DNA from: Ilex aquifolium
Taxonomy: Eukaryota > Streptophyta > Magnoliopsida > Aquifoliales > Aquifoliaceae
Direction: 5' to 3'
Assembly (NCBI GenBank): GCA_951799425.1
Contig: OX637405.1
Location: 18,015,089 to 18,079,088, forward strand
Length of the DNA: 64,000 nt
Translations under genes and position numbers: made by a program
Shown: positions 20,964 to 31,098 of the stretch, one piece after another
Layout of the letters: each line of letters begins with the position of its first letter
Numbering within the stretch: position 1 is the first letter of the stretch
The notes under the pieces: model-generated
The model's input: only the letters and a program-made list of their open reading frames with translations
What the model was told of the DNA's origin: nothing
Databases searched by the model: none

Positions 20964-22508
20964 ACTTCCACTCAGCTACATCCAAAGGCTGGAACAACCT
21001 TGCTGGTCTCTAGTGCTCAGCCTTGACCGGCTGGCATGTGAGACATCTACTAACAAAGTCTCCGACGTATTTCTTCATCCCACCCCAATAATACTGGCGA
21101 CAAAGATCGTGGTACATCTTCGTGCCACTTCGATACACAACAAAACAAGAGCAATGGAACTCTCTAAGGATCTCCTCTCTCAGATTTGCAAAGTGGGGAA
21201 CCACAACTCTTCCCCTAAACCAAAGACCACCATTTACGTGAATGGCCCAATCCTCATGACTTGTACTCGGTCTCTGATGGACAATATCTCTGTGACCTGC
21301 CCCTGGGACTCGATCACCCTGCTTAGTAGGAAAAGCATAGCCACCAAACTCTCCAAATTACCCTGAGTCTAACCCCTGTATTGTAGCCCGAACTTCCCCA
21401 AAGTCTCGAGCATCCGCCACTCCCGGGAAGCTATACTAGCCAAGACTCCCCGTGACATCCGGCTGAGTGTATCAACCACCACATTTGTCTTTTCAGGGTG
21501 GTAATACAAAGTGAAGTCATAGTCCTCCAGATACTTCATCCACCTGTGTTGCCTCATGTTGAGGCCTCGCTACGTAAAGATGTACTTTAGACTTTTGTAG
21601 TCTGAAAACACATCAAATTGCTCACCATACAGATAGTGGCGCCAAGTCTTCGATGCAACGACCTCCAACTCCATATCACGAGTGGGGTAATTCTGCTCGT
21701 GATTCTTCAACTATCATGAACCATAAGCCACCACTCTCCCGGACTGCATCAACACACATCCAAGTACGTCTTTTGAGGCATCACAATATACTGTGTACCT
21801 CTATCCCCTCTCCAGAACTATCAAAATCGGAGCTGAAGTAAGTCTCATCTTCAACTCTTGGAATGCCCTCTCACATGAGTCATCCCACTGAAATTGACCT
21901 CTTTCCTGGTCAATCTAGTCATAGGTGCAGCTAGTCGGGAGAAGTCCTCAATGAACCTTCGATAGTATCTTGCCAATCTCAAGAAACTACGTATCTCAAA
22001 GACTGACTTGGGTCTCTCCCAATTCATAACCGCCTTAACCTTCTCCGGGTCAACTGACACACCCGAAGCCAACACCATGAGTCCCAGGAACTTCACTTAT
22101 GTCAGCCAAAATTCACACATTGTTGAACTTGGCGTACAACTGATGGTCCCTCAAGGTCTGGAGAACAACCCTCAAGTGACCCTCATGCTCCTCCTCAGAC
22201 TTGGAGTAGATAAGGATGTCATCAACAAAGACCACAAAAAACTGATCTAAGTAGGGTTGAAATACCCTATGCTTGAGATCCATTAATGCCGCCGGGGCAT
22301 TCATCAATCCAAAAGGCATAACTATGAACTTAAAATGCCCATACCGCGTACTAAACATCGTCTTAGGGATATCTACCTCCCTAATCCTCAACTGATGGTA
22401 TCCCATGTACAGATCTATCTTGGAGTAGACTCGTGCCCTCCTCAGTTGATCAAACAAGTCATCAATCCTTGTCAGTGGGTATCTATTCTTGATAGTAACC
22501 CGATTCAA
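20964..22508 (-). pseudogene. Chromovirus X RT, RNase H and integrase N-terminus
   Basis: From 22508 downwards: reverse transcriptase ([24 protein letters not shown], catalytic FVDDILIYS), RT connection (KFLGLMV...VDPEKVKAVMNW), decayed RNase H ending in YYHPEKTNVVVDTLSRMSRG, and the integrase zinc-binding domain (CRQYYWGGMKKYVGDFVSRC-LTCQ). One expected histidine of the H2C2 motif reads Y (FVVYRSG). Several stops and frameshifts separate these pieces, for example near 22100 and 21365. Confidence 0.85.
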
Positions 22509-22781
22509 CTACCGGTAGTTTATACATAGCTAAAGGGTTTTATCCCTCTTCTTGGAAAACAATATTGGAATGCCTCAGGGTGAGGTACTCGGTCTAATGA
22601 ACCCTTTGTCCAATAATTCTTGCAACTGGACCTTGAGTTCTTACAATTCTGTAGGTGTCATTCTATGCGGAGTCATAGAAATAAAGGATGCACCGGGTTG
22701 TAACTCAATGATGAAGTCTACATCCCGATGTGGACGTAATCCCGATATAAGACTTGCAAGCCAACCCATAACTGCCCTGTG

Positions 22782-23455
22782 CTAACGGAAATCATACATT
22801 ACTTGGAGTAAAATATCGTGATTTTCTCCCTGAAACTTGAAACAAACACCCTCTGGTGTATATGCAGTGACTCTCTTCCGATCATAATTGATGATGACTC
22901 GGTTTGCCGCCAACCAATCCATCCCAAGGATGAGATCAAACTCTGACATGTCCATGACCCTAAGGTTCATGGTGAGTAGAATTCTTGAGATCTCTAGCTC
23001 ACAACCCCGACATATCTGATTAATGCATACCCTAGCTCCTAGGGCAAAACTCACATGCAATGGCTCTTCCAAGATCTCAACCTCTAAGCACAAGTCTTGT
23101 AGGCAGTGGCCCACAATCTTTCCCCGGATGTACAAATTCAAGCCATCATCAAACCTCCTTACTTTGGCAATGTCTGTGGCCACATAATCATTGGCAAAAT
23201 GGGCTAACTCGATGAACTTAACCACGTATTCCATCACTGTTATAGTCCCTTACTTTAAATCCAAGAATTCTCAGTCTTTCGCTTGCTGAACAGTTGACAG
23301 GAAATACTTGCCCATTAAGAGCTCACAGAACTCTCCCTATGTCATTGCCTCTGGGTTCTTCGAGGCCATTGCTCAATCCCACCATAGATAGGCATTTCCC
23401 TTAAGCTAGAATGCAGCTAGCCTTATCTTAGTGGCATCAGATGTGATCTCCATAG
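22782..23455 (-). pseudogene. Chromovirus X gag fused to protease C-terminus by an internal deletion
   Basis: The frame 22782-23237 starts as gag (MMEYVVKFIELAHFANDYVA, RRFDDGLNLYIRGKI) and jumps after HCLQD to protease sequence (LEVEILEEPLHVS, then DLILGMDWLAANRVIINYDR). The zinc knuckle and the DTG/DSG catalytic aspartate segment are therefore missing. Upstream gag (23238-23455) has stops. It is interrupted at 23455 by the inverted-LTR element and continues at 30486. Confidence 0.8.
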
Positions 23456-25289
23456 TGATGAGCACATAATATTGCATATTTGAAGGGCTCATTACATACA
23501 TTTTAACTCAAATTTTGCATTTAAATACTTAGAGTTAGCCGAAATTATGAATAATGTTGATATTTTGATGTTGCAAGTTTTTATTGCTTAAATCATGTAT
23601 TTTAGGACATTGCAACTATGTTGGATGTGTGGTGAAGGAATGGACACAATACATGAAGAATTGGAGGCTTAAAAGTGAAGAAATCAAGAAGGCATTGGTG
23701 CTTGGGAACAAGGGCACCAGCTGCAGCAACAATTGGAAACACTGCCTCGGAATTCCTCCATTTTTACCATGATCTACTCATAATTTGGAAAAGTTCAAAA
23801 CATGAAAGTTGTAGATATGGGTGTCTTCTGTTTGGTGTCAAAATTTCAGCCCAATCCAACGGTTATATCAAGAGTTATTCCGATTCTACCAAAGGTGGTC
23901 CAGTGCAGAAAAACAGTACCGGTACTCGGTACCGGTACTCCGGACCTTCTGGTCGCGAAAACAGCCTGTAACTCAACTTTGAGGCTTGGGGGTCCCACCT
24001 GCACTTCTCCCACGCCTATCCCAACATTTCCTTACACATTTACAGGCCTTCTACACTCAAGTGGAAGACTTTAAAGGCCAATGCATTAAAGGAGGAATGG
24101 GGGGAAGTGGGCTGCCCAGGCTATGATCTCCTAGCCTGTCAAAGCCATCCATTCAGCCCTCTCTTGATGGGAGCTCGTTCACACAGCTAGGGGGGAGCCT
24201 CTTGGACGTTTTGGCAAGTCTCCACACTCAATATATTCAACATTCAACACATAATGTAAAGTTGTTGGCTACCTAAGCTTAGTTTTTGCTCCATTGAGGA
24301 AGAAGATGAATAGTGTAATGTAATTTCGTTTTTGCATTTCTTCCATCCATTTCACTTGTAATCCTTTGTAAGAACTTGGTAAGCTTCATTTAATGTATTT
24401 AATGCTATTCACTGCAAGTTCATTTCAAGTTTAATCTTTCATTTTAGCTTTCACCATTGTTGCTTCCATGTTTTCTTCATTTCTTAGCTTAAAATGGGTA
24501 TTGCATATTTTCCTTCATAGCTTTAGATTTCTTGCTTCAAGTTAAGTTTCATGCTTTAAATCTCCATTTCTCTTCCATGTCCATCTACATTATGCTTGTC
24601 TTGCATTTTTAATATGAGTAGCTAGGATTTAAGTTGGTTAATCCAAGGGAAAATTCCTCTTGGGAATACCATTTTCAACTCTTCTTCATTCCTCCCTTTA
24701 GAGTCAAATGGTTCGGTTTGACGGGGTTGAGAGTGGATGAGTTGGTGAGCCTTTGATATTCCGTAGGCCTAGTCACGGTTTATGCTTAGATACTCACCAA
24801 TCTCGTCCCTAGCTTCCCCCGAATCAATCGTTCATTCATGCTCAATCGGAGGAAGGCTTTGAGTTGATTTGGTATTCCCATTGGAATGAACCCTTTGGAT
24901 TAGCCAACACTTGCTTTCTTGCATTTTCATTTTGAACAAACCAAACACAAAACTCAAATACAAGATTTTACACTTTCTTTTCACTTTTGCAAAATCACTT
25001 TCACAAAACTCCCTTTCCTTCCCTGATGAGACGACCTTGGAATATTTTCCAAGTAAAACACACGACCACAAAAGACTCCTTTCGATCGGGGAGCATTTTT
25101 GTGCACACCGCATCTCATTCCATCTATTTTGTTCATCACATTTCCATTCACATCCATTTTGTTGTTGTTTCCTATCTTCTTGCATCATCCGGAGGGAGAG
25201 TGACACTCCCCCATCACTATAAGCCACATACACACATTGAGGGTGAGGGTGATGTTACGAGGTTAGGAACAACGTTTTCCAATCAATCA
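23456..25289 (+). repeat. Left LTR of the inverted-LTR element (1834 bp)
   Basis: TGATGAGCACATAATATTGC to ...GTTTTCCAATCAATCA, followed by TTT and the PBS. Contains one pair of GTACCGGTAC palindromes at 23916-23938 in the U3 slot. A weak TATA-like element (GCATTAAAGG) lies near 24083. The last ~960 bases are identical by eye to the right LTR; the first ~880 carry about 14 differences and a 29-base length difference in the palindrome array. Confidence 0.9.
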
Positions 25290-25292
25290 TTT

Positions 25293-25310
25293 TGGCGCCG
25301 TTGCCGGGGA
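25293..25310 (+). other. PBS (tRNA-Asp) of the inverted-LTR element
   Basis: TGGCGCCGTTGCCGGGGA, a perfect complement of the plant tRNA-Asp 3' end, three bases (TTT) after the LTR end. Confidence 0.92.
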
Positions 25311-25435
25311 AGGTTAAGCGTCGAGTTCAAATGGTGATTTTGGGACGGCATAAGGTAAGTCTTGTGATTTTCATCACGGGCCAAGGTATGTCGTCTAACT
25401 TGTAAATATTTTTGTTTTAGTTTGTGTTTTGTATT

Positions 25436-26374
25436 ATGTCTTATAATTTTTATGAAAATGTATATAATGCCCCATATTATGAAAATGTGTGTGAAATTTG
25501 TGATGACTATGGGCACATTACTAGTGAGTGCCCAAGAATGGCCTCTTATTTTGAAAAAGTATGCAAGATTTGTGGTGAGTATGGACACATCACTAGTGAG
25601 TGCCCAATAAATGCCCCTTATTTTGAATACGTTTGCGAAATTTGTGGTGAGAATGAACACCTCACTAGTGAATGCCCAATAAATGATCTGGTTCAAGACT
25701 TTGCATGCGAAAACTTTTACCCCAACCATTATGTTTCACCGAGTTATCCGAGTTATGGTTGAGAGAATGAACCTCATGATTTTTCATCCAATCTCACACC
25801 ACCAAATGAATTCTCCCAATATCCAACATACGGGAACTCAACCGAAGAAGAATTGGAAAATATTTTGTGCGATTTTATGCAATACCAAATGGAATTCAAT
25901 GCCCAAATAACCCAACAACTTGATACATTGACTAATGTTATAATTGCTATGGATGAAGAACAACATGTGGAACATAGTCAATGTATTGAGGATGATCATC
26001 CCAATGGAGTACAAATTGATGTTGAATCTCCCACCACTCTTGATTGTGAAAAACTTAATGAGGATATCATCTCACATGAGGCTAACGAGCCCAAGGTCAT
26101 TTTTCCATCTAAGAGTGGTGTTGAGATTCACATTTTTCAATTTGGGGAGGGCATTGAAATGGAGTTGAGTGGAGAAACTTTTAAAGACAAATTGCATACT
26201 CCATTGTTGGTATTGCATAAACTTGCCTACAACTTTGTTTGGTTGAGATTTTTGAAGCATTATCCTTTGTATTGTTGGATAGATTGGAGTGAAAGGGCAT
26301 TTATACAACAAAAAAATTTTAAAATCAAAAAAATCCATGGGCGTAGGGTCATATCCGAATTGAAGCCGGATTGA
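25436..26374 (+). pseudogene. Orphan gag-like protein with three tandem CCHC zinc knuckles
   Basis: ATG at 25436. Three CX2CX4HX4C knuckles (CEICDDYGHITSEC, CKICGEYGHITSEC, CEICGENEHLTSEC; residues ~18, ~44 and ~70), nearly identical and evenly spaced by 26 residues. A TGA at 25760-25762 stops this part, but the same frame continues to 26374 with an acidic segment and ends HGRRVISELKPD. No capsid domain, protease or RT is recognised. Knuckles suggest RNA binding. An upstream ATG at 25331 could be joined through a possible intron (25355-25420). Function unknown. Confidence 0.6.
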
Positions 26375-26540
26375 CATGAGCCCTTGTTGTTTTGTTTCCA
26401 TGTACATAGTAGTTATATCTCTTTTATTGTTATATTTTTATTTTTCATGTCATTGTAGTATAATGGTGAGTATCATTGTAGTTTAGATTTTAACATGAAG
26501 CATGTTTCAGCGGGAGTAGTTTGGCAGACAAAGCAGAACA

Positions 26541-26636
26541 GTACTGGTACTCGGTACCGGTACTAAAAACCTACTGGAATCGCAGTACCGGTACTCGGTA
26601 CCGGTACCAAATGGTACCGGTACCCAGTACCGGTAC
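26541..26636. repeat. Array G-internal: GTACCGGTAC palindromes outside the LTR
   Basis: Copies start at 26541, 26554, 26585, 26598, 26614 and 26627, i.e. three pairs of 13-base periodicity (spacers TCG, TCG, CCA), the second and third pairs joined by a 6-nt spacer. The same module as in this element's LTRs. Confidence 0.88.
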
Positions 26637-26853
26637 TGTTTGCCTGACAGACCCAATCTCTGCAATGCTGCTCCACCTGCTTTGAGGGCATCACCAGCAT
26701 TTCTCCCCCATGTTCTAGTCTAAGTTGGGGGGTGTAAATGAGCTTTGTTTGTTTCATTTTCTCTTTTATGTTTATATATATATATATATAAAAAAAAAAA
26801 GGGGTATCTCATTTCCCATTTTACCTTCATTGTTTTCATTGCATGATTCCTTG

Positions 26854-26890
26854 TGCATTGAGGACAATGCATAGTTTAAGTTGGGGGGTG
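26854..26890 (+). other. Hairpin plus PPT-like motif (internal copy)
   Basis: TGCATTG-AGGA-CAATGCA (7-bp stem) followed nine bases later by a run with TTGGGGGGTG (26881-26890). Same arrangement as the terminal PPT at 28575-28610. Confidence 0.6.
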
Positions 26891-28574
26891 AGGTGCACCA
26901 TTCACATGTTCCACCACTTTGTGTATAGAATAAGTTGGAAATGTGAAAATTTTGAAAAATTTTGGACAATTTTTGTGAAAAATAGTCAATATTGAACTAT
27001 ATTCCTCTATCCTAATTGTTATGGGATTTGTGAATTGCTTGATCTTCATTTTGAACTTTGAATACATGAGCACATTATAGAAGTTTATCCTATGCTTGAG
27101 TATCACATATGTGTTTTCTTTCAAACTCAACCATTGTGCACCTTGAATGTGTAATTTGGACAATTTACGGATTGAGTTCACATTTGAGTGCTTGACATGA
27201 ATAGTGGAGATGAGTAAGTACCCGTGTGAGCTTTAGTGCCAATTCTTGTTGGAAGGAACTTACATTTACTCAAGGAACAATTTTTCAAATTCCAAATTTG
27301 TTCAATAATCTCATTATGTTTGTTTTGGTTAGGTGTATTTGGGTAGTTGATTGACTTTGTCTTGATTGTACAATGCTCTCCCATGCCTATCTAGAAATGA
27401 TCTTAGGCCATCTTTGATGCTTTGAGCCTTAGCCTTTTTCTTGTGAAATTTTATCCCTAGTGCCATGATTGAGCCTTAATTGAATTCGTTTCTATGCCAC
27501 ACATGTAACCAAGCCAATGAAAATGATAAATATCTACCTTACCTTGGTTTTTCCTAGTGCTAAGTTGGGTGATGATAAAAGAAAAGGAATGATGGTGTGA
27601 AAAATCAAAAAAAAAAGGGATGAAGGATGTTGAAACTCAAAAGAGTTCAATGGAAAAAGAATGAAAATCCAAGAAAAGGAGAGAAAGGGAGTGAAAAAGG
27701 AGAAAAAGAATGAGAAAAAGAAAAGGGAAAAATGTAAAGGAAAAGAAAGAAAAGAAACAAAGGGTGTGGTGATGGTGTGAAAATTAAAATCCCATAAAAG
27801 GGAAGTGTTTTTCTAAGATTAAGGTCATTCACCCGGAACAACCCTCTTTGTTATCCTATATCCTTCGTTTCCCTTACCACAACATCACCCCAAGGCCTCA
27901 TTACAACCCATGAAAGTCCTAAAAGATCTAGAGAAGCATGGGGGATGCATACGTTTAAAAGAACAAGAGAAGTTGATTTTGCTATCTAATGCCCTAGCAT
28001 TCCTTTCATGAGATTATGCCAAGGTTGTTTCATTTTTATGCATACTTCATTTTTGGATTATATGTGAGCATACTTTGTTTTGTGCACAAGATTCCATCTC
28101 ACATATACACATGGAGAGCATGCCCGGATAATCATAGTGTTATTCATTTTGAGAGAACACCCTTGGTGAGTTTTTGCATTGAAGCTTAATGTGGATGGCC
28201 AAAGTAAATGTGAACTCCATCGTGTAAATGTTTAAATTACATGTTCATTTCACACGCACACGAGTTTTGAAAGGAAATGTGTATGTGGATACTCTAGAAT
28301 AGCATTTACGGCTATAATATGTCTCATGTGTGATTTGTTCGGGTGTTTGAACCAAGTTGTTTTTAGTATCCCATTGCTAATTAAGATATGAGAATATATT
28401 TTAAATATTGGATACTATGAAAAGAAGTTTGTAGGTACCTTCACTGGAAACCTTCAAGAGACAAAACTCGTCCACTAGGGATCACCTAGGGGTTTAAAGG
28501 CTTGTTGCATGTGCTAAATGTAATATCGGAATTAGTATAGTTTTATTTTTTGTTTTCTTGCTTTTTACATTTTG

Positions 28575-28610
28575 TTTGCTAGGGACTAGCAAAGCTTAAG
28601 TTGGGGGGTG
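28575..28610 (+). other. Hairpin plus polypurine tract of the inverted-LTR element
   Basis: TTTGCTAG-GGA-CTAGCAAA (8-bp perfect stem, 28575-28593), then AAGTTGGGGGGTG ending at 28610. The motif is shared base-for-base with element B (6580-6615) apart from one base. It is the expected plus-strand primer, but is followed by TGAAAAA and an inverted LTR instead of a direct one. Confidence 0.75.
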
Positions 28611-28617
28611 TGAAAAA

Positions 28618-30480
28618 TGATTGATTGGAAAACGTTGTTCCTAACCTCGTAACATCACCCTCACCCTCAATGTGTGTATGTGGCTTATAGTGATGGGGGA
28701 GTGTCACTCTCCCTCCGGATGATGCAAGAAGATAGGAAACAACAACAAAATGGATGTGAATGGAAATGTGATGAACAAAATAGATGGAATGAGATGCGGT
28801 GTGCACAAAAATGCTCCCCGATCGAAAGGAGTCTTTTGTGGTCGTGTGTTTTACTTGGAAAATATTCCAAGGTCGTCTCATCAGGGAAGGAAAGGGAGTT
28901 TTGTGAAAGTGATTTTGCAAAAGTGAAAAGAAAGTGTAAAATCTTGTATTTGAGTTTTGTGTTTGGTTTGTTCAAAATGAAAATGCAAGAAAGCAAGTGT
29001 TGGCTAATCCAAAGGGTTCATTCCAATGGGAATACCAAATCAACTCAAAGCCTTCCTCCGATTGAGCATGAATGAACGATTGATTCGGGGGAAGCTAGGG
29101 ACGAGATTGGTGAGTATCTAAGCATAAACCGTGACTAGGCCTACGGAATATCAAAGGCTCACCAACTCATCCACTCTCAACCCCGTCAAACCGAACCATT
29201 TGACTCTAAAGGGAGGAATGAAGAAGAGTTGAAAATGGTATTCCCAAGAGGAATTTTCCCTTGGATTAACCAACTTAAATCCTAGCTACTCATATTAAAA
29301 ATGCAAGACAAGCATAATGTAGATGGACATGGAAGAGAAATGGAGATTTAAAGCATGAAACTTAACTTGAAGCAAGAAATCTAAAGCTATGAAGGAAAAT
29401 ATGCAATACCCATTTTAAGCTAAGAAATGAAGAAAACATGGAAGCAACAATGGTGAAAGCTAAAATGAAAGATTAAACTTGAAATGAACTTGCAGTGAAT
29501 AGCATTAAATACATTAAATGAAGCTTACCAAGTTCTTACAAAGGATTACAAGTGAAATGGATGGAAGAAATGCAAAAATGAAATTACATTACACTATTCA
29601 TCTTCTTCCTCAATGGAGCAAAAACTAAGCTTAGGTAGCCAACAACTTTACATTATGTGTTGAATGTTGAATATATTGAGTGTGGAGACTTGCCAAAACG
29701 TCCAAGAGGCTCCCCCCTAGCTGTGTGAACGAGCTCCCATCAAGAGAGGGCTGAATGGATGGCTTTGACAGGCTAGGAGATCATAGCCTGGGCAGCCCAC
29801 TTCCCCCCATTCCTCCTTTAATGCATTGGCCTTTAAAGTCTTCCACTTGAGTGTAGGAGGCCTGTAAATGTGTAAGGAAATGTTGGGATAGGCGTGGGAG
29901 AAGTGTAGGTGGGACCCCCAAGCCTCAAAGTTGAGTTACAGGCTGTTTTCGCGACCAGAAGGTCCGGAGTACCGGTACTAGGTACCGGTACCATTTGGTA
30001 CCGGTACCAAGTACCGGTACTGTTTTTCTGCACTGGACCACCTTCGGTAGAATCGGAAGAACTCTTGATCTAACAGTTGGATTGGGCTGAAATTTTGACA
30101 CCAAACAGAAGACACCCATATCTACAACTTTCATGTTTTGAACTTTGCCAAATTATGAGTAGATCATGGTCAAAATGGAGGAATTCCGAGGCAGTGCTTC
30201 CAATTGTTGCTGCAGCTGGTGCCCTTGTTCCCAAGCACCAATGCCTTCTTGATTTCTTCACTTTTAAGCCTCCAATTCTTCATGTATTGTGTCCATGCCT
30301 TCACCACACATCCAACATAGTTGCAATGTCCTAAAATACATGATTTAAGCAATAAAAACTTGCAACACCAAAATATCAACATTATTCATAATTTCGGCTA
30401 ACTCTAAGTACTTAAATGCAAAAGTTGAGTTAAAATGTATGTAATGAGCCCTTCAAATATGCAATATTATGTGCTCATCA
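28618..30480 (-). repeat. Right LTR of the inverted-LTR element, reversed (1863 bp)
   Basis: Reads TGATTGATTGGAAAACG at 28618 (complement of the U5 end) to ...TATTATGTGCTCATCA at 30480 (complement of the U3 start). Between the PPT and the LTR there is TG plus five A. The array at 29969-30020 has four GTACCGGTAC copies (two 13-base pairs joined by a 6-nt spacer) where the left LTR has two; this explains the extra 29 bases. Confidence 0.9.
29969..30020. repeat. Array G-right: four GTACCGGTAC palindromes
   Basis: Starts at 29969, 29982, 29998 and 30011: 13, 16 and 13 bases apart, spacers TAG, CATTTG and CAA. Confidence 0.88.
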
Positions 30481-30485
30481 CATAG

Positions 30486-30749
30486 CCTCTAAGATCTTAT
30501 CAACTTGTTGGAACCAATGGTCGGCCACCATTGGATCCGCCCCTTCCATAAAAGTCGGTGGCTTGTGTGCCTTAAACTTTTGGAGGTTAGTTGAGCCTCC
30601 TTGACCCATATTGGCACTGGCTTGCAACAGGTGGCAGCTATCGTGCCCATAGCCTCCATGAAGGCTTGTTGGTCTAAGGCCGATTGTGGTTGGTTGTTAT
30701 TTCGCCCACCTCCTCGACCGTTCCGGTGTCCTCTTCCTCTATTTTCCAT
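30486..30749 (-). pseudogene. Chromovirus X gag N-terminus
   Basis: Starts at ATG 30749 with MENRGRGHRNGRGGGRNNNQ and reads DQQAFMEAMGTIAAT before decaying by frameshift. It lies ~330 bases downstream of the PBS and continues on the other side of the inverted-LTR element at 23455. The 5' leader (30750-31083) has no gene. Confidence 0.8.
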
Positions 30750-31083
30750 CTACACACATGTCAAATAGCAATAGAGCACTAACTTAGTATCCCAAGGTAG
30801 GGATCAAAGTCGTAACATTGAGATTTCTCTCCTTGTCTCACTAGTAGAGCATGTGCCACCCACTAGTAGACATCTATACCGTGAACCATCCCTTTCCTTT
30901 TCTTTCCGACCCTCAAGGTTATGTTCTCTAACCCTAGTATCTATTTTTTCATATACATTTAATCATGTTGATTTTTCACATAACACATAACATGTAGCAT
31001 TTAGAGCACATGACATGTAATGCACAATGGATGCAATGGCCTAGACCCATGCTCTACAAGCCCTAGGTAAATCGAGGACCTAG

Positions 31084-31095
31084 GCTCTGATACCA
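31084..31095 (-). other. PBS (tRNA-iMet) of chromovirus X
   Basis: The plus strand GCTCTGATACCA is the complement of TGGTATCAGAGC. Three bases separate it from the LTR end. Confidence 0.88.
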
Positions 31096-31098
31096 AGG

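Larger units (their letters stand above)
26375..28574 (+). other. Non-coding internal region of the inverted-LTR element
   Basis: No protein-coding region recognised. Contains GTACCGGTAC palindromes (26541-26636), two extra PPT-like motifs (26721-26734 and 26877-26890), a (TA)n run near 26773-26789, and a purine-rich stretch at 27600-27780 (AAAAGGAGAGAAAGGG-like). Long non-coding internal regions are common in LARD/TRIM-like non-autonomous elements. Confidence 0.55.
23451..30485 (+). mobile_element. Non-autonomous LTR retrotransposon with INVERTED LTRs (23456-30480), TSD CATAG
   Basis: Left LTR (plus), tRNA-Asp PBS, 3.3-kb internal region with a degenerate knuckle protein, PPT, then a second LTR in minus orientation. 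Both outer ends are the U3 terminus (TGATGAGCACATAATATTGC and its complement). CATAG at 23451-23455 and 30481-30485 flanks the element. The gag sequence on either side is continuous in copy Y near 36245 (ATCTACATAGCCTCTAAG), so the whole 7025-bp structure entered as one integration. No RT, RNase H or integrase is encoded, so it must have been mobilised in trans. Confidence 0.88.

Noticed and set aside
27647-27841. Phe/Ser/Pro-rich minus-strand open frame
   Set aside because: Antisense of a purine-rich low-complexity stretch in the non-coding internal region.
24832-29075. Identical 133-residue open frames at 24832-25233 (minus) and 28674-29075 (plus), plus identical antisense frames
   Set aside because: They are the mirrored LTR ends of the inverted-LTR element. 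The repeat explains the identity; composition and lack of similarity do not support a protein.
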